Assembly: GCA_030533445.1 (NCBI GenBank)
Contig: JARPUW010000569.1
Coordinates: forward strand, 124,001 to 188,000
Direction: 5' to 3'
Length of the DNA stretch: 64,000 nt
Source: Cyprinodon diabolis
Taxonomy: Eukaryota; Chordata; Actinopteri; Cyprinodontiformes; Cyprinodontidae
Shown here piece after piece: positions 9,472 to 22,440 of this stretch. The notes below the pieces were generated by a model that saw only the letters and a list, made by a program, of their open reading frames with translations, had not been told where the DNA came from and searched no databases. Position numbers and translations under genes: made by a program. The first letter of the stretch is position 1, and every line of letters begins with the position of its first letter.

Positions 9472-9580
9472 GGTGGGCTCCGCCCGCCTGCTAGGAGCCC
9501 TTGCAGCGATGAAAAAAATCACCAATGGCGGGCTCTGCCCGCCTGCTAAGAGCCATTGCAGTGATGAAATCACCAATGGC
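9472..9580. repeat. 51-bp minisatellite, 2 GC palindromes (shortest)
   Basis: Type B version with only GGTGGGC-TCC-GCCCGCC and GGCGGGC-TCT-GCCCGCC. It is repeated in unit 16 at 49699-49807. Confidence 0.88.
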
Positions 9581-12244
9581 AATGAGCAATATGCCAGAAT
9601 GTATGAGTGTGTATAAGGAAGAGGCTTTTATTCTGTAGAGTCCCTGGAGTCTTATTTTGAAAGTCTATCATGGAAGTGCATCTAAAGATGGGTCATGCCC
9701 AGCAGTTATATAGAATCAATTTCCAAATGTTAAATCACTGGTTTTCCATGTTATTAGGTGAATAGTTGCTGTATTACAGAGTAAATGGGAGACTTTTATT
9801 GTGAAATTTGCTCTGGGTGTGTTTTGAAAAGGTCACTAGAGTCTAATAAAAACAACCTGGAAGAGTTTGGGTCATAATGTTGAGCCATTTGCATCAATTA
9901 ATGCATTAGTATAATCTAGAGGCTTTTATTTTGTAGGGTCGCTGGAGTCTTATTTTGAAAGTCCAACAGAGTTGTGTTTATAGAAAATGTTCAGACCCGT
10001 CAATGATAGTTGATTACTTTCCAATCGTTAAATCACTGTTTTTCCATGTTATTAGGGCAGTAGATGAAGCGGAAATGGGAGGCTTTTATTTTGAAATTTG
10101 CTATAGGGTGTGTTTTAAACAGTCTCCTAGAGTCTATTCTCTAAAACGGGGTTGAGTTTGGGTCATAATATTGAGCCATATAGGGCAATAAATATATGTA
10201 AAAAATATAGAGGCTTTTATTTTGTAGGGTCCCTGGAGTCTTATTTTGAAAGTCTATCAGTGCTGAGTGGCAAGGGAAGTGTCCTGGACAGCAGTCATAT
10301 AGTATCCATTTCCCAATGTTAAATCAGTCCTTTCACCCTCCATTAGATTAATATGTGCTGTTTAAAACAGCAGAGGTAAAATCTGTTTGAAGCTTGGTAA
10401 CCTTGACAACGCTTAACGAGCCTCTCACTGACACAGACAACAGCTGCACTCACTATTGGTTTCTTCTTCCCAGGCTTTTTTGTATGGGAAGAACGGCAAC
10501 GAAAACAAACGACTACTGATCAAAAACCGTATGAGTTATTCAAAAAACATTTTCACCATGAGCATCAGCAATCCTTCGACTCCAAGTATACCAACTTTGG
10601 TGTATGTGTGTCATTCAGAACAATATTTATGACGACTTGAAAACACATAGTCTGATTCGTTTCTCTTCCATCTTCAGCTCAAAAAGAATGGAGAAAGGCT
10701 GAAACTCATCGACTTTAGGTTGGTCTGGAGGGTTTTTAAGGAAAAGTATTAATCCTACCGTAATTCCGAAGACATTGTGAGTCCAGAGGTTTCAGTCTAC
10801 AAACTGACCAAAAATGGTGACTGTAGCTCCAAATATGTGGCCGTGAGGGCGAGAATAAGATGTTTGATCTTAAAAAAATGGCCGCCTCACACTAAGATTT
10901 CAGCAGCTGCACTCTAGCAGGCTGCTGCAGAAGCTAACTGTCAGCTAGCTTCCAGGTGCTTACCCTCCGAACAAACGACTGCTGAGCAAAAACCGTAAAA
11001 GATATCTGAAAAATTCTTTCAGTGAAAGCAACATCTATCCTTTGTCTCAGACTGGGGTAACCTTCATGTCTGTAGGTCTTTCACAACCCAAAACGAAGCA
11101 CAAACAAAATGGTTGGCCCACCTGCTCCTCCCTTTGTTTGAACTGCAGGACCTCACTCTCACTCACCTTTTAGCTGCTAAAGCACCCCTCCGAACAAACG
11201 ACTGCTGAGTAAAAACCGTAAAAGGTGTCTGAAAAATTCTTTTTATCTAAGCGACAGCTATATCTTGTCTTCAATTGGAGTAACTTTCATGGCTGTAGGT
11301 CATCTACAAACTGAATGGGAAGAGAAAGAAAAAGAAAAAACGTTTCATCACACCTAAGCTTCTAATTGAGCTAGCTGCAGCAGGTCACTGTCACTCAGCT
11401 TTCAGGTGCTTAAAATGTCCTCCGAACAAACGACTGCTGAGCAAAAACCGTATGAGTTATTCAAAAATTTTTTTCACCGTGAGCGTCAGTCATCCTTCGA
11501 CTCCAACTATGCCAACTTTGGTGTATGTGTGTCATTCAGAAAAATATTTATGACGAGTTTAAAACACATAGTCGGATTCGTTTTTCTCCCCTCTTCTGCT
11601 CCAAAACCAATGAAAAACGGCTCTGATTTTCATCGACTTTAGGTCGGTCTGGAGGGTTTTTAAGGAAAAGTATTAATCCTACCGTAATTCCGAAGATATT
11701 GTGTGGGTCCAGAGATTTCAGTCTACAAACTGACCAAAAATGGTGACTCTAGCTATAAATATGTGGCCGTGAGGGCGAGTTTAAAATGTTTTTTTGTGTT
11801 TAAAAAACGCCTGCCTCACACTCTAGCTTTTCAGTTGCTCCACTCTAGCAGGCTGGATTTTGCTAAAACTTTGTGGCGCTTGAGGTCTGATTATACAAAA
11901 ACCGTAGCAGTTATCAACATACCGTCTTCAGTTTTAAATAGACGAAGGATTTATCTACAAACTGAGCTTCAAACTGTTTTTCTAGGTGAATGTATGGCGA
12001 CACAGTGAAGTGCTGTTTTTTATGCTTTTTTTTTCCTCTCCCCATTCATTTCCTATGGGATTTTTTTGCGACGTTTTCGCTAATAATTCGCAAACCTTCG
12101 GACTAATGAGAAAGTTTTATACAAGCACACATCACCCCATTGGTCCCGACGCGTGTGCCAACTTTGGGCCCGATCCGCCAAACCGTGCGGGACTAGTTAC
12201 GTGCCGAAGTTTTGGGTATACGGGAGAATTATAATAATAATAAT

Positions 12245-12304
12245 ACGCGGAATAAATATGTGCAATAGTAGTAGGTGGGCCATGCCTTCGGCATGTGGCC
12301 CCCC
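12245..12304 (+). repeat. Hairpin repeat, single copy
   Basis: One 60-bp core inserted in the AAT run between the unit 3 tail and unit 4. It is followed by AATAACTAG, whereas multi-copy arrays end AACTAG. Confidence 0.9.
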
Positions 12305-12350
12305 AATAACTAGAAAATTTCTAAAGAAATTTTGAGGGGGGCCACCTACT
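12270..12350. repeat. Composite fold: 15-bp stem enclosing two hairpins
   Basis: AGTAGGTGG (12270-12278) plus CCCCCC (12299-12304) together are the reverse complement of GGGGGGCCACCTACT (12336-12350). The 20 bases that interrupt the left arm form the CATGCC-TTC-GGCATG hairpin, and the enclosed centre is the AT palindrome. The left arm belongs to the hairpin repeat and the right arm to the unit start. The full fold therefore exists only in the eight junctions with at least one hairpin copy (before units 1, 4, 5, 7, 11, 14, 15 and 18). Confidence 0.75.
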
Positions 12351-15300
12351 GCCCGTCTGGGGAACCGGGCCAATACGGCCCTGGCAAGTGACGTCGGGGC
12401 TCCCCAGACCAACTGCTTACGCCTTTGAGGGCTGCTGAGGGAAGGAAAGAGGGCAAGTTCATGGGCAAAGAGAGCTGTGTGCCACTTGTGCTGAAATCTG
12501 GGAAATAGACGTGCACAGAGTATGATGCACAAGGGTAATATGGGTTGTCCATATTGAAACACAGTGGGTAAAGCCCAGTTGGCGGGCTTCGCCCGCCTGC
12601 TAGGAGCCATCTCAGTGAAGAAAAAAATCACCAATGGCGGGCTCTGCCCGCCTTCTAAGAGCCATTGCAGTGATGAAATCACCAATGGCGGGCTCCGCCC
12701 GCCTGCTAAGAGCCATTGCAGTGATGTAATCACCTTTGGCGGGCTCCGCCCGCCTGTTACCATTGGCGGGCTCCGCCCGCCTTCTAAGAGCCATTGCAGT
12801 GATGAAATCACCAATGGCAATGAGCAATATGCCAGAATGTATGAGTGTGTATAAGGAAGAGGCTTTTATTCTGTAGAGTCCTTGTAGTCTTATTTTGAAA
12901 GTCTATCATGAATGTGCATCAAAAGATGGGTCACGCCCAGCAGTGATATAGAATCCATTTCCAAATGTTAAATCACTGGTTTTCCATGTTATTAGGTGAA
13001 TAGTTGCTGTATTACAGAGTAAATGGGAGACTTTTATTGTGAAATTTGCTCTGGGGTGTGTTTTGAAAAGGTCACTAGAGTCTAATAAAAACAACCTGGA
13101 AGAGTTTGGGTCATAATGTTGAGCCATTTGCATCAATTAATGCATTACTATAATCTAGAGGCTTTTATTTTGTAGGGTCCCTGGAGTCTTATTTTGAAAG
13201 TCCAACAGAGTTGTGTTTATAGAAAATGTTCAGACCCGTCAATGATAGTTGATTACTTTCCAATCGTTAAATCACTCTTTTTCCATGTTATTAGGGCAGT
13301 AGATGAAGCGGAAATGGGAGGCTTTTATTTTGAAATTTGCTATAGGGTGTGTTTTAAACAGTCTCCTAGAGTCTATTCTCTAAAACGGGGTTGAGTTTGG
13401 GTCATAATGTTGAGCCATATAGAGCAATAAATATATGTAAAAAATATAGAGGCTTTTATTTTGTAGGGTCCCTGGAGTCTTATTTTGAAAGTCTATCAGT
13501 GCTGAGTGGCAAGGGAAGTGTCATGTACAGCAGTCATATAGTATCCATTTCCCAATGTTAAATCAGTCCTTTCACCCTCCATTAGATTAATATGTGCTGT
13601 TTAAAACAGCAGAGGTAAAATCTGTTTGAAGCTTGGTAACCTTGACAACGCTTAACGAGCCTCTCACTGACACAGACAACAGCTGCACTCACTATTGGTT
13701 TCTTCTTCCCAGGCTTTTTTGTATGGGAAGAACGGCACCGAACAAACGACTACTGATCAAAAACCGTATGAGTTATTCAAAAAACATTTTCACCATGAGC
13801 ATCAGCAATCCTTCGACTCCAACTATACCAACTTTGGTGTATGTGTGTCATTCAGAAAAATATTTATGACGAGTTGAAAACACATAGTCTGATTCGTTTT
13901 TCTCCCATCTTCAGCTCAAAAAGAATGGAGAAAGGCTGAAACTCTCATCCACTTTAGGTTGGTCTGGAGGGTTTTTAAGGCAAAGTATTAATCCTACCGT
14001 AATTCCGAAGACATTGTGTGAGTCCAGAGGTTTCAGTCTACAAACTGACCAAAAATGGTGACTGTAGCTCCAAATATGTGGCCGTGAGGGCGAGAATAAG
14101 ATGTTTGATCTTAAAAAATGGCCGCCTCACACTAAGATTTCAGCAGCTGCACTCTAGCAGGCTGCTGCAGAAGCTAACTGTCAGCTAGCTTCCAGGTGCT
14201 TACCCTCCGAACAAACGACTGCTGAGCAAAAACCGTAAAAGATATCTGAAAAATTCTTTCAGTGAAAGCAACATCTATCCTTTGTCTCAGACTGGGGTAA
14301 CCTTCATGTCTGTAGGTCTTTCACAACCCAAAACGAAGCACAAACAAAATGGTTGGCCCACCTGCTCCTCCCTTTGTTTGAACTGCAGGACCTCACTCTC
14401 ACTCACCTTTTAGCTGCTAAAGCACCCCTCCGAACAAACGACTGCTGAGTAAAAACCGTAAAAGGTATCTGAAAAATTCTTTTTATCTAAGCGACAGCTA
14501 TATCTTGTCTTCAATTGGAGTAACTTTCATGGCTGTAGGTCATCTACAAACTGAATGGGAAGAGAAAGAAAAAGAAAAAACGTTTCATCACACCTAAGCT
14601 TCTAATTGAGCTAGCTGCAGCAGGTCACTGTCACTCAGCTTTCAGGTGCTTAAAATGTCCTCCGAACAAACGACTGCTGAGCAAAAACCGTATGAGTTAT
14701 TCAAAAAATTTTTTCACCGTGAGCGTCAGTCATCCTTCGACTCCAACTATGCCAACTTTGGTGTATGTGTGTCATTCAGAAAAATATTTATGACGAGTTT
14801 AAAACACATAGTCGGATTCGTTTTTCTCCCCTCTTCTGCTCCAAAACCAATGAAAAACGGCTCTGATTTTCATCGACTTTAGGTCGGTCTGGAGGGTTTT
14901 TAAGGAAAAGTATTAATCCTACCGTAATTCCGAAGATATTGTGTGGGTCCAGAGATTTCAGTCTACAAACTGACCAAAAATGGTGACTCTAGCTATAAAT
15001 ATGTGGCCGTGAGGGCGAGTTTAAAATGTTTTTTTGTGTTTAAAAAACGCCTGCCTCACACTCTAGCTTTTCAGTTGCTCCACTCTAGCAGGCTGGATTT
15101 TGCTAAAACTTTGTGGCGCTTGAGGTCTGATTATACAAAAACCGTAGCAGTTATCAACATACCGTCTTCAGTTTTAAATAGACGAAGGATTTATCTACAA
15201 ACTGAGCTTCAAACTGTTTTTCTAGGTGAATGTATGCCGACACAGTGAAGTGCTGTTTTTTATGCTTTTTTTTTCCTCTCCCCATTCATTTCCTATGGGA

Positions 15301-15617
15301 TTTTTTTGCGACGTTTTCGCTAATAATTCGCAAACCTTCGGACTAATGAGAAAGTTTTATACAAGCACACATCACCCCATTGGTCCCGACGCGTGTGCCA
15401 ACTTTGGGCCCGATCCGCCAAACCGTGCGGGACTAGTTACGCGCCGAAGTTTTGGGTATACGGGAGAATTATAATAATAATAATACGCGGAATAAATATG
15501 TGCAATAGTAGTAGGTGGGCCATGCCTTCGGCATGTGGCCCCCCAATAATAATAATACGCGGAATAAATATGTGCAATAGTAGTAGGTGGGCCATGCCTT
15601 CGGCATGTGGCCCCCCA
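12309..15617 (+). repeat. Unit 4 (3309 bp, type A, 5 GC palindromes, 2 hairpins)
   Basis: Minisatellite at 12591-12818 and two hairpin repeats at the 3' end (15485-15616). It shares GCATTACTATAATC (near 13141) and CATGTACAGC (near 13522) with adjacent unit 5 and with distant unit 19 (constant offset 46,628 bp). It carries GTCGGATTCG near 14813, also found in units 3, 5, 10, 16 and 17. The AT palindrome here is preceded by AATAACTAG instead of AACTAG. Confidence 0.93.
15485..15616 (+). repeat. Hairpin repeat array, 2 copies
   Basis: Two identical 60-bp cores separated by a 12-bp AAT spacer, giving a 72-bp period here. Confidence 0.9.
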
Positions 15618-18600
15618 ACTAGAAAATTTCTAAAGAAATTTTGAGGGGGGCCACCTACTGCCCGTCTGGGGAACCGGGCCAATACGGCCCTGGCAAGTGA
15701 CGTCGGGGCTCCCCAGACCAACTGCTTACGCCTTTGAGGGCTGCTGAGGGAAGGAAAGAGGGCAAGTTCATGGGCAAAGAGAGCTGTGTGCCACTTGTGC
15801 TGAAATCTGGGAAATAGACGTGCACAGCATATGATGCACAAGGGTAATATGGGTTGTCCATATTGAAACACAGTGGGTAAAGCCCAGTTGGCGGGCTTTG
15901 CCCGCCTGCTGGGAGCCATCTCAGTGAAGAAAAAAATCACCAATGGCGGGCTCTGCCCGCCTTCTAAGAGCCATTGCAGTGATGAAATCACCAATGGCGG
16001 GCTCCGCCCGCCTGCTAAGAGCCATTGCAGTGATGTAATCACCTTTGGCGGGCTCCGCCCGCCTGTTACCATTGGCGGGCTCCGCCCGCCTTCTAAGAGC
16101 CATTGCAGTGATGAAATCACCAATGGCAATGAGCAATATGCCAGAATGTATGAGTGTGTATAAGGAAGAGGCTTTTATTCTGTAGAGTCCTTGTAGTCTT
16201 ATTTTGAAAGTCTATCATGAATGTGCATCAAAAGATGGGTCACGCCCAGCAGTGATATAGAATCCATTTCCAAATGTTAAATCACTGGTTTTCCATGTTA
16301 TTAGGTGAATAGTTGCTGTATTACAGAGTAAATGGGAGACTTTTATTGTGAAATTTGCTCTGGGGTGTGTTTTGAAAAGGTCACTAGAGTCTAATAAAAA
16401 CAACCTGGAAGAGTTTGGGTCATAATGTTGAGCCATTTGCATCAATTAATGCATTACTATAATCTAGAGGCTTTTATTTTGTAGGGTCCCTGGAGTCTTA
16501 TTTTGAAAGTCCAACAGAGTTGTGTTTATAGAAAATGTTCAGACCCGTCAATGATAGTTGATTACTTTCCAATCGTTAAATCACTCTTTTTCCATGTTAT
16601 TAGGGCAGTAGATGAAGCGGAAATGGGAGGCTTTTATTTTGAAATTTGCTATAGGGTGTGTTTTAAACAGTCTCCTAGAGTCTATTCTCTAAAACGGGGT
16701 TGAGTTTGGGTCATAATGTTGAGCCATATAGAGCAATAAATATATGTAAAAAATATGGAGGCTTTTATTTTGTAGGGTCCCTGGAGTCTTATTTTGAAAG
16801 TCTATCAGTGCTGAGTGGCAAGGGAAGTGTCATGTACAGCAGTCATATACTATCCATTTCCCAATGTTAAATCAGTCCTTTCACCCTCCATTAGATTAAT
16901 ATGTGCTGTTTAAAACAGCAGAGGTAAAATCTGTTTGAAGCTTGGTAACCTTGACAACGCTTAACGAGCCTCTCACTGACACAGACAACAGCTGCACTCA
17001 CTATTGGTTTCTTCTTCCCAGGCTTTTTTGTATGGGAAGAACGGCACCGAACAAACGACTACTGATCAAAAACCGTATGAGTTATTCAAAAAACATTTTC
17101 ACCATGAGCATCAGCAATCCTTCGACTCCAACTATACCAACTTTGGTGTATGTGTGTCATTCAGAAAAATATTTATGACGAGTTGAAAACACATAGTCTG
17201 ATTCGTTTCTCTCCCATCTTCAGCTCAAAAAGAATAGAGAAAGGCTGAAACTCTCATCGACTTTAGGTTGGTCTGGAGGGTTTTTAAGGAAAAGTATTAA
17301 TCCTACCGTAATTCCGAAGACATTGTGTGAGTCCAGAGGTTTCAGTCTACAAACTGACCAAAAATGGTGACTGTAGCTCCAAATATGTGGCCGTGAGGGC
17401 GAGAATAAGATGTTTGATCTTAAAAAAATGGCCGCCTCACACTAAGATTTCAGCAGCTGCACTCTAGCAGGCTGCTGCAGAAGCTAACTGTCAGCTAGCT
17501 TCCAGGTGCTTACCCTCCGAACAAACGACTGCTGAGCAAAAACCGTAAAAGATATCTGAAAAATTCTTTCAGTGAAAGCAACATCTATCCTTTGTCTCAG
17601 ACTGGGGTAACCTTCATGTCTGTAGGTCTTTCACAACCCAAAACGAAGCACAAACAAAATGGTTGGCCCACCTGCTCCTCCCTTTGTTTGAACTGCAGGA
17701 CCTCACTCTCACTCACCTTTTAGCTGCTAAAGCACCCCTCCGAACAAACGACTGCTGAGTAAAAACCGTAAAAGGTATCTGAAAAATTCTTTTTATCTAA
17801 GCCACAGCTATATCTTGTCTTCAATTGGAGTAACTTTCATGGCTGTAGGTCATCTACAAACTGAATGGGAAGAGAAAGAAAAAGAAAAAACGTTTCATCA
17901 CACCTAAGCTTCTAATTGAGCTAGCTGCAGCAGGTGACTGTCACTCAGCTTTCAGGTGCTTAAAATGTCCTCCGAACAAACGACTGCTGAGCAAAAACCG
18001 TATGAGTTATTCAAAAAATTTTTTCACCGTGAGCGTCAGTCATCCTTCGACTCCAACTATGCCAACTTTGGTGTATGTGTGTCATTCAGAAAAATATTTA
18101 TGACGAGTTTAAAACACATAGTCGGATTCGTTTTTCTCCCCTCTTCTGCTCCAAAACCAATGAAAAACGGCTCTGATTTTCATCGACTTTAGGTCGGTCT
18201 GGAGGGTTTTTAAGGAAAAGTATTAATCCTACCGTAATTCCGAAGATATTGTGTGGGTCCAGAGATTTCAGTCTACAAACTGACCAAAAATGGTGACTCT
18301 AGCTATAAATATGTGGCCGTGAGGGCGAGTTTAAAATGTTTTTTTGTGTTTAAAAAACGCCTGCCTCACACTCTAGCTTTTCAGTTGCTCCACTCTAGCA
18401 GGCTGGATTTTGCTAAAACTTTGTGGCGCTTGAGGTCTGATTATACAAAAACCGTAGCAGTTATCAACATACCGTCTTCAGTTTTAAATAGACGAAGGAT
18501 TTATCTACAAACTGAGCTTCAAACTGTTTTTCTAGGTGAATGTATGGCGACACAGTGAAGTGCTGTTTTTTATGCTTTTTTTTTCCTCTCCCCATTCATT

Positions 18601-18786
18601 TCCTATGGGATTTTTTTGCGACGTTTTCGCTAATAATTCGCAAACCTTCGGACTAATGAGAAAGTTTTATACAAGCACACATCACCCCATTGGTCCCGAC
18701 GCGTGTGCCAACTTTGGGCCCGATCCACCAAACCGTGCGGGACTAGTTACGCGCCGAAGTTTTGGGTATACGGGAGAATTATAATA
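15618..18786 (+). repeat. Unit 5 (3169 bp, type A, 5 GC palindromes)
   Basis: Minisatellite at 15890-16127 and no hairpin at the 3' end. Closest to its neighbour unit 4 in the body (GCATTACTATAATC and CATGTACAGC variants). CAGCATATG near 15827 and GGCTTTGCCCG near 15894 match unit 2. Private changes include AAGCCACAGC near 17800 and CAGGTGACTG near 17931. Confidence 0.93.
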
Positions 18787-19058
18787 ACTAGAAAATTTCT
18801 AAAGAAATTTTGAGGGGGGCCACCTACTGCCCGTCTGGGGAACCGGGCCAATACGGCTCTGGCAAGTGACGTCGGGGCTCCCCAGACCAACTGCTTACGC
18901 CTTTAAGGGCTGCAGAGGGAAGGAAAGAGGTCAAGTTCATGGGCAAAGAGAGCTGTGTGCCACTTGTGCTGAAATCTGGGAAATAGACGTGCACAGCGTA
19001 TGATGCACAAGCGTAATATCGGTTGTCCATATTGAACCACAGTGGGTAAAGCTCAGTT

Positions 19059-19347
19059 GGCGTGCTCCACCCGCCTGCTAGGAGCCATTGCAGTGATGAA
19101 AAAAATCACCATTGGCGGGCTCCGCCCGCCTTCTAAAAGCCATTGCAGTGATGAAATCACCAATAGCGGGCTCTGCCCGCCTGCTAATAGCCATTGCAGT
19201 GATGTAATCACCATCGGCGGGCTCCGCCCGCCTGCTACCATTGGCGGGCTCCGCCCGCCTTGTAAAATCCATTGCAGTGATGAAATCACCATTGGCGGGC
19301 TCCGCCCGCCTTCTAAGAGCCATTGCAGTGATGAAATTACAAGTGGC
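19059..19347. repeat. 51-bp minisatellite, 6 GC palindromes (longest)
   Basis: The largest copy number in the window, in type C unit 6. The first palindrome is degraded (GGCGTGCTCCACCCGCC). Several copies use AATCACCATTGGC where type A uses AATCACCAATGGC, which breaks the second dyad at one pair. Confidence 0.88.
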
Positions 19348-22244
19348 AATGAGCAATATGCCAGAATGTATGAGTGTGTATAAGGAAGAGGCTTTTATTC
19401 TGTAGAGTCCCTGTAGTCCTTTTTTGAAAGTCCATCATGGATGTGCATCAAAAGATGGGTCATGCCCAGCAGTGATGTAGAATCCATTTCCAAATGTTAA
19501 ATCACTGGTTTTCCATGTTATTAGGTGAATAGTTGCTGTATTACAGAGTAAATGGGAGACTTTTATTGTGAAATTTGCTCTGGGGTGTGTTTTGAAAAGG
19601 TCACTAGAGTCTAATAAAAACAACCTGGAAGAGTTTGGGTCATAATGTTGAGCCATTTGCATCAATTAATGCATTAGTATAATCTAGAGGCTTTTATTTT
19701 GTAGGGTCCCTGGAGTCTTATTTTGAAAGTCCAACAGAGTTGTGTTTAGAGAAAATGTTCAGACCCATCAATGATAGTTGATGACTTTCCAATCGTTAAA
19801 TCACTCTTTTTCCATGTTATTAGGGCAGTAGATGAAGCGGAAATGGGAGGCTTTTATTTTGAAATTTGCCATAGGGTGTGTTTTAAACAGTCTCCTAGAG
19901 TCTATTCTCTAAAATGGGGTTGAGTTTGGGTCATAATGTTGAGCCATATAGGGCAATAAATATATGTAAAAAATATAGAGGCTTTTATTTTGTAGGGTCC
20001 CTGGAGTCTTATTTTGAAAGTCTATCAGTGTTGAGTGGCAAGGGAAGTGTCATGGACATCAGTCATATACTATCCATTTCCCAATGTTAAATCAGTCCTT
20101 TCACCCTCCATTAGATTAATATGTGCTGTTTAAAACAGCAGAGGTAACATCTGTTTGAAGCTTGGTTACCTTGACAACGCTTAATGAGCCTCTAACTGAC
20201 ACAGACAACAGCTGCACTCACTATTGGTTTCTTCTTCTCAGGCTTTTTTTATGGGAAGTCTGCTCCGAACAAAGGAGCGCTGAAGGAAAACCGTAAATGG
20301 AATCTAAAAAATTATTTCAGTCTAAGCAACAGCAATCCTTTTTCTCAGACTGGGGGAACTTTCATGTCTGTAGGTCTTTCACAACCCAAAACGAAGCACA
20401 AACAACATGGTTGGTCCCACCTGCTCCTCCCTTTGTTTTAACTGCAGCACTTCACTCTCACTCACATTTTACTGTAGCTGCTAAAGCACCCCTCCGAACA
20501 AACGACTGCTGAGCAAAAACCGTAGGAGTTATTTAAAAAACATTTTCACCATGAGCATCAGCAATCCTTCGACTCCAACTATACCAACTTTGGTGTATGT
20601 GTGTCATTCAGAAAAATATTTATGACGAGTTGAAAACACATAGTCTGATTCGTTTCTCTCCCATCTTCAGCTCAAAAAGAATAGAGAAAGGCTGAAACTC
20701 TCATCGACTTTAGGTTGGTCTGGAGGGTTTTTAAGGAAAAGTATTAATCCTACCGTAATTCCGAAGACATTGTGTGAGTCCAGAGGTTTCAGTCTACAAA
20801 CTGACCAAAAATGGTGACTGTAGCTCCAAATATGTGGCCGTGAGGGCGAGAATAAGATGTTTGATCTGAAAAAAATGGCCGCCTCACACTAAGATTTCAG
20901 CAGCTGCACTCTAGCAGGCTGCTGCAGAAGCTAACTGTCAGCTAGCTTCCAGGTGCTTACCCTCCGAACAAACGACTGCTGAGCAAAAACCGTAAAAGAT
21001 ATCTGAAAAATTCTTTCAGTGAAAGCAACATCTATCCTTTGTCTCAGACTGGGGTAACCTTCATGTCTGTAGGTCTTTCACAACCCAAAACGAAGCACAA
21101 ACAAAATGGTTGGCCCACCTGCTCCTCCCTTTCTTTTAACTGCAGGACCTCACTCTCACTCACCTTTTAGCTGCTAAAGCACCCCTCCGAACAAACGACT
21201 GCTGAGTAAAAACCGTAAAAGGTATCTGAAAAATTCTTTTTATCTAAGCGACAGCTATATCTTGTCTTCGATTGGAGTAACTTTCATGGCTGTAGGTCAT
21301 CTACAACCTGAATGGGAAGAGAAAGAAAAAGAAAAAACGTTTCATCACACCTAAGCTTCTAATTGAGCTAGCTGCAGCAGGTCACTGTCACTCAGCTTTC
21401 AGGTGCTTAAAATGTCCTCCGAACAAACGACTGCTGAGCAAAAACCGTATGAGTTATTCAAAAAAATTTTTCACCGTGAGCGTCAGTCATCCTTCGACTC
21501 CAACTATGCCAACTTTGGTGTATGTGTGTCATTCAGAAAAATATTTATGACGAGTTTAAAACACATAGTCTGATTCGTTTTTCTCCCCTCTTCTGCTCCA
21601 AAACCAATGAAAAACAGCTCTGATTTTCATCGACTTTAGGTCGGTCTGGAGGGTTTTTAAGGAAAAGTATTAATCCTACCGTAATTCCGAAGATATTGTG
21701 TGGGTCCAGAGATTTCAGTCTACAAACTGACCAAAAATGGTGACTCTAGGTATAAATATGTGGCCGTGAGGGCGAGTTTAAAATGTTTTTTTGTGTTTAA
21801 AAAACGCCTGCCTCACACTCTAGCTTTTCAGTTGCTCCACTCTAGCAGGCTGGATTTTGCTAAAACTTTGTGGCGCTTGAGGTCTGATTATACAAAAACC
21901 GTAGCAGTTATCAACATACTGTCTTCAGTTTTAAATAGACGAAGGATTTATCTACAAACTGAGCTTCAAACTGTTTTTCTAGGTGAATGTATGCCGACAC
22001 AGTGAAGTGCTGTTTTTTATGCTTTTTTTTTCCTCTCCCCATTCATTTCCTATGGGATTTTTTTGCGACGTTTTCGCTAATAATTCGCAAACCTTCGGAC
22101 TAATGAGAAAGTTTTATACAAGCACACATCACCCCATTGGTCCCGACGCGTGTGCCAACTTTGGGCCCGATCCGCCAAACCGTGCGGGACTAGTTACGCG
22201 CCGAAGTTTTGGGTATACGGGAGAATTATAATAATAATAATAAT

Positions 22245-22439
22245 ACGCGGAATAAATATGTGCAATAGTAGTAGGTGGGCCATGCCTTCGGCATGTGGCC
22301 CCCCAATAATACGCGGAATAAATATGTGCAATAGTAGTAGGTGGGCCATGCCTTCGGCATGTGGCCCCCCAATAATAATACGCGGAATAAATATGTGCAA
22401 TAGTAGTAGGTGGGCCATGCCTTCGGCATGTGGCCCCCC
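22245..22439 (+). repeat. Hairpin repeat array, 3 copies
   Basis: Three cores with two different spacer lengths (6 and 9 bp), so the local period is 66 then 69 bp. Steps of one AAT triplet account for the difference. Confidence 0.9.
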
Positions 22440-22440
22440 A

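Larger units (their letters stand above)
9200..12308 (+). repeat. Unit 3 (3109 bp, type B, 2 GC palindromes, 1 hairpin)
   Basis: Type B flank: GAACAGGGCC, GTGATGTCGG, GGCTAGGTCATG, GCAAAAGGGT and GAACCGCAG replace the type A readings. The minisatellite is reduced to two palindromes (9472-9580). It is the near-twin of unit 16, 40,227 bp away (40,229 after a 2-base deletion at ATTGTGAGTCC near 10775). Both share GTCCTGGACAG (10281, 50508), CACTGTTTTTCC (10035, 50262) and GGCAACGAAAAC (10494, 50721). It ends with one hairpin copy (12245-12304), which unit 16 lacks. Confidence 0.93.
18787..22440 (+). repeat. Unit 6 (3654 bp, type C, longest; 6 GC palindromes, 5 motif copies, 3 hairpins)
   Basis: The most divergent complete unit. 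Its flank differs from types A and B: CGGCTCTGGC, CTTTAAGGGCTGCAGAGG, AGGTCAAG, AAGCGTAATATCGG and GAACCACAG. The minisatellite has six palindromes (19059-19347). An additional ~228-bp subrepeat lies between a variant 31-bp motif at 20267 (ACAAAGGAGCGCTGAAGG) and a normal one at 20495, giving five motif copies. From about 20,540 onward it reverts to ordinary sequence like units 2 and 13 (for example GATCTGAAAAAAATGG near 20863). It is therefore a chimera of a divergent 5' half and a standard 3' half. Three hairpins end it. Confidence 0.93.
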
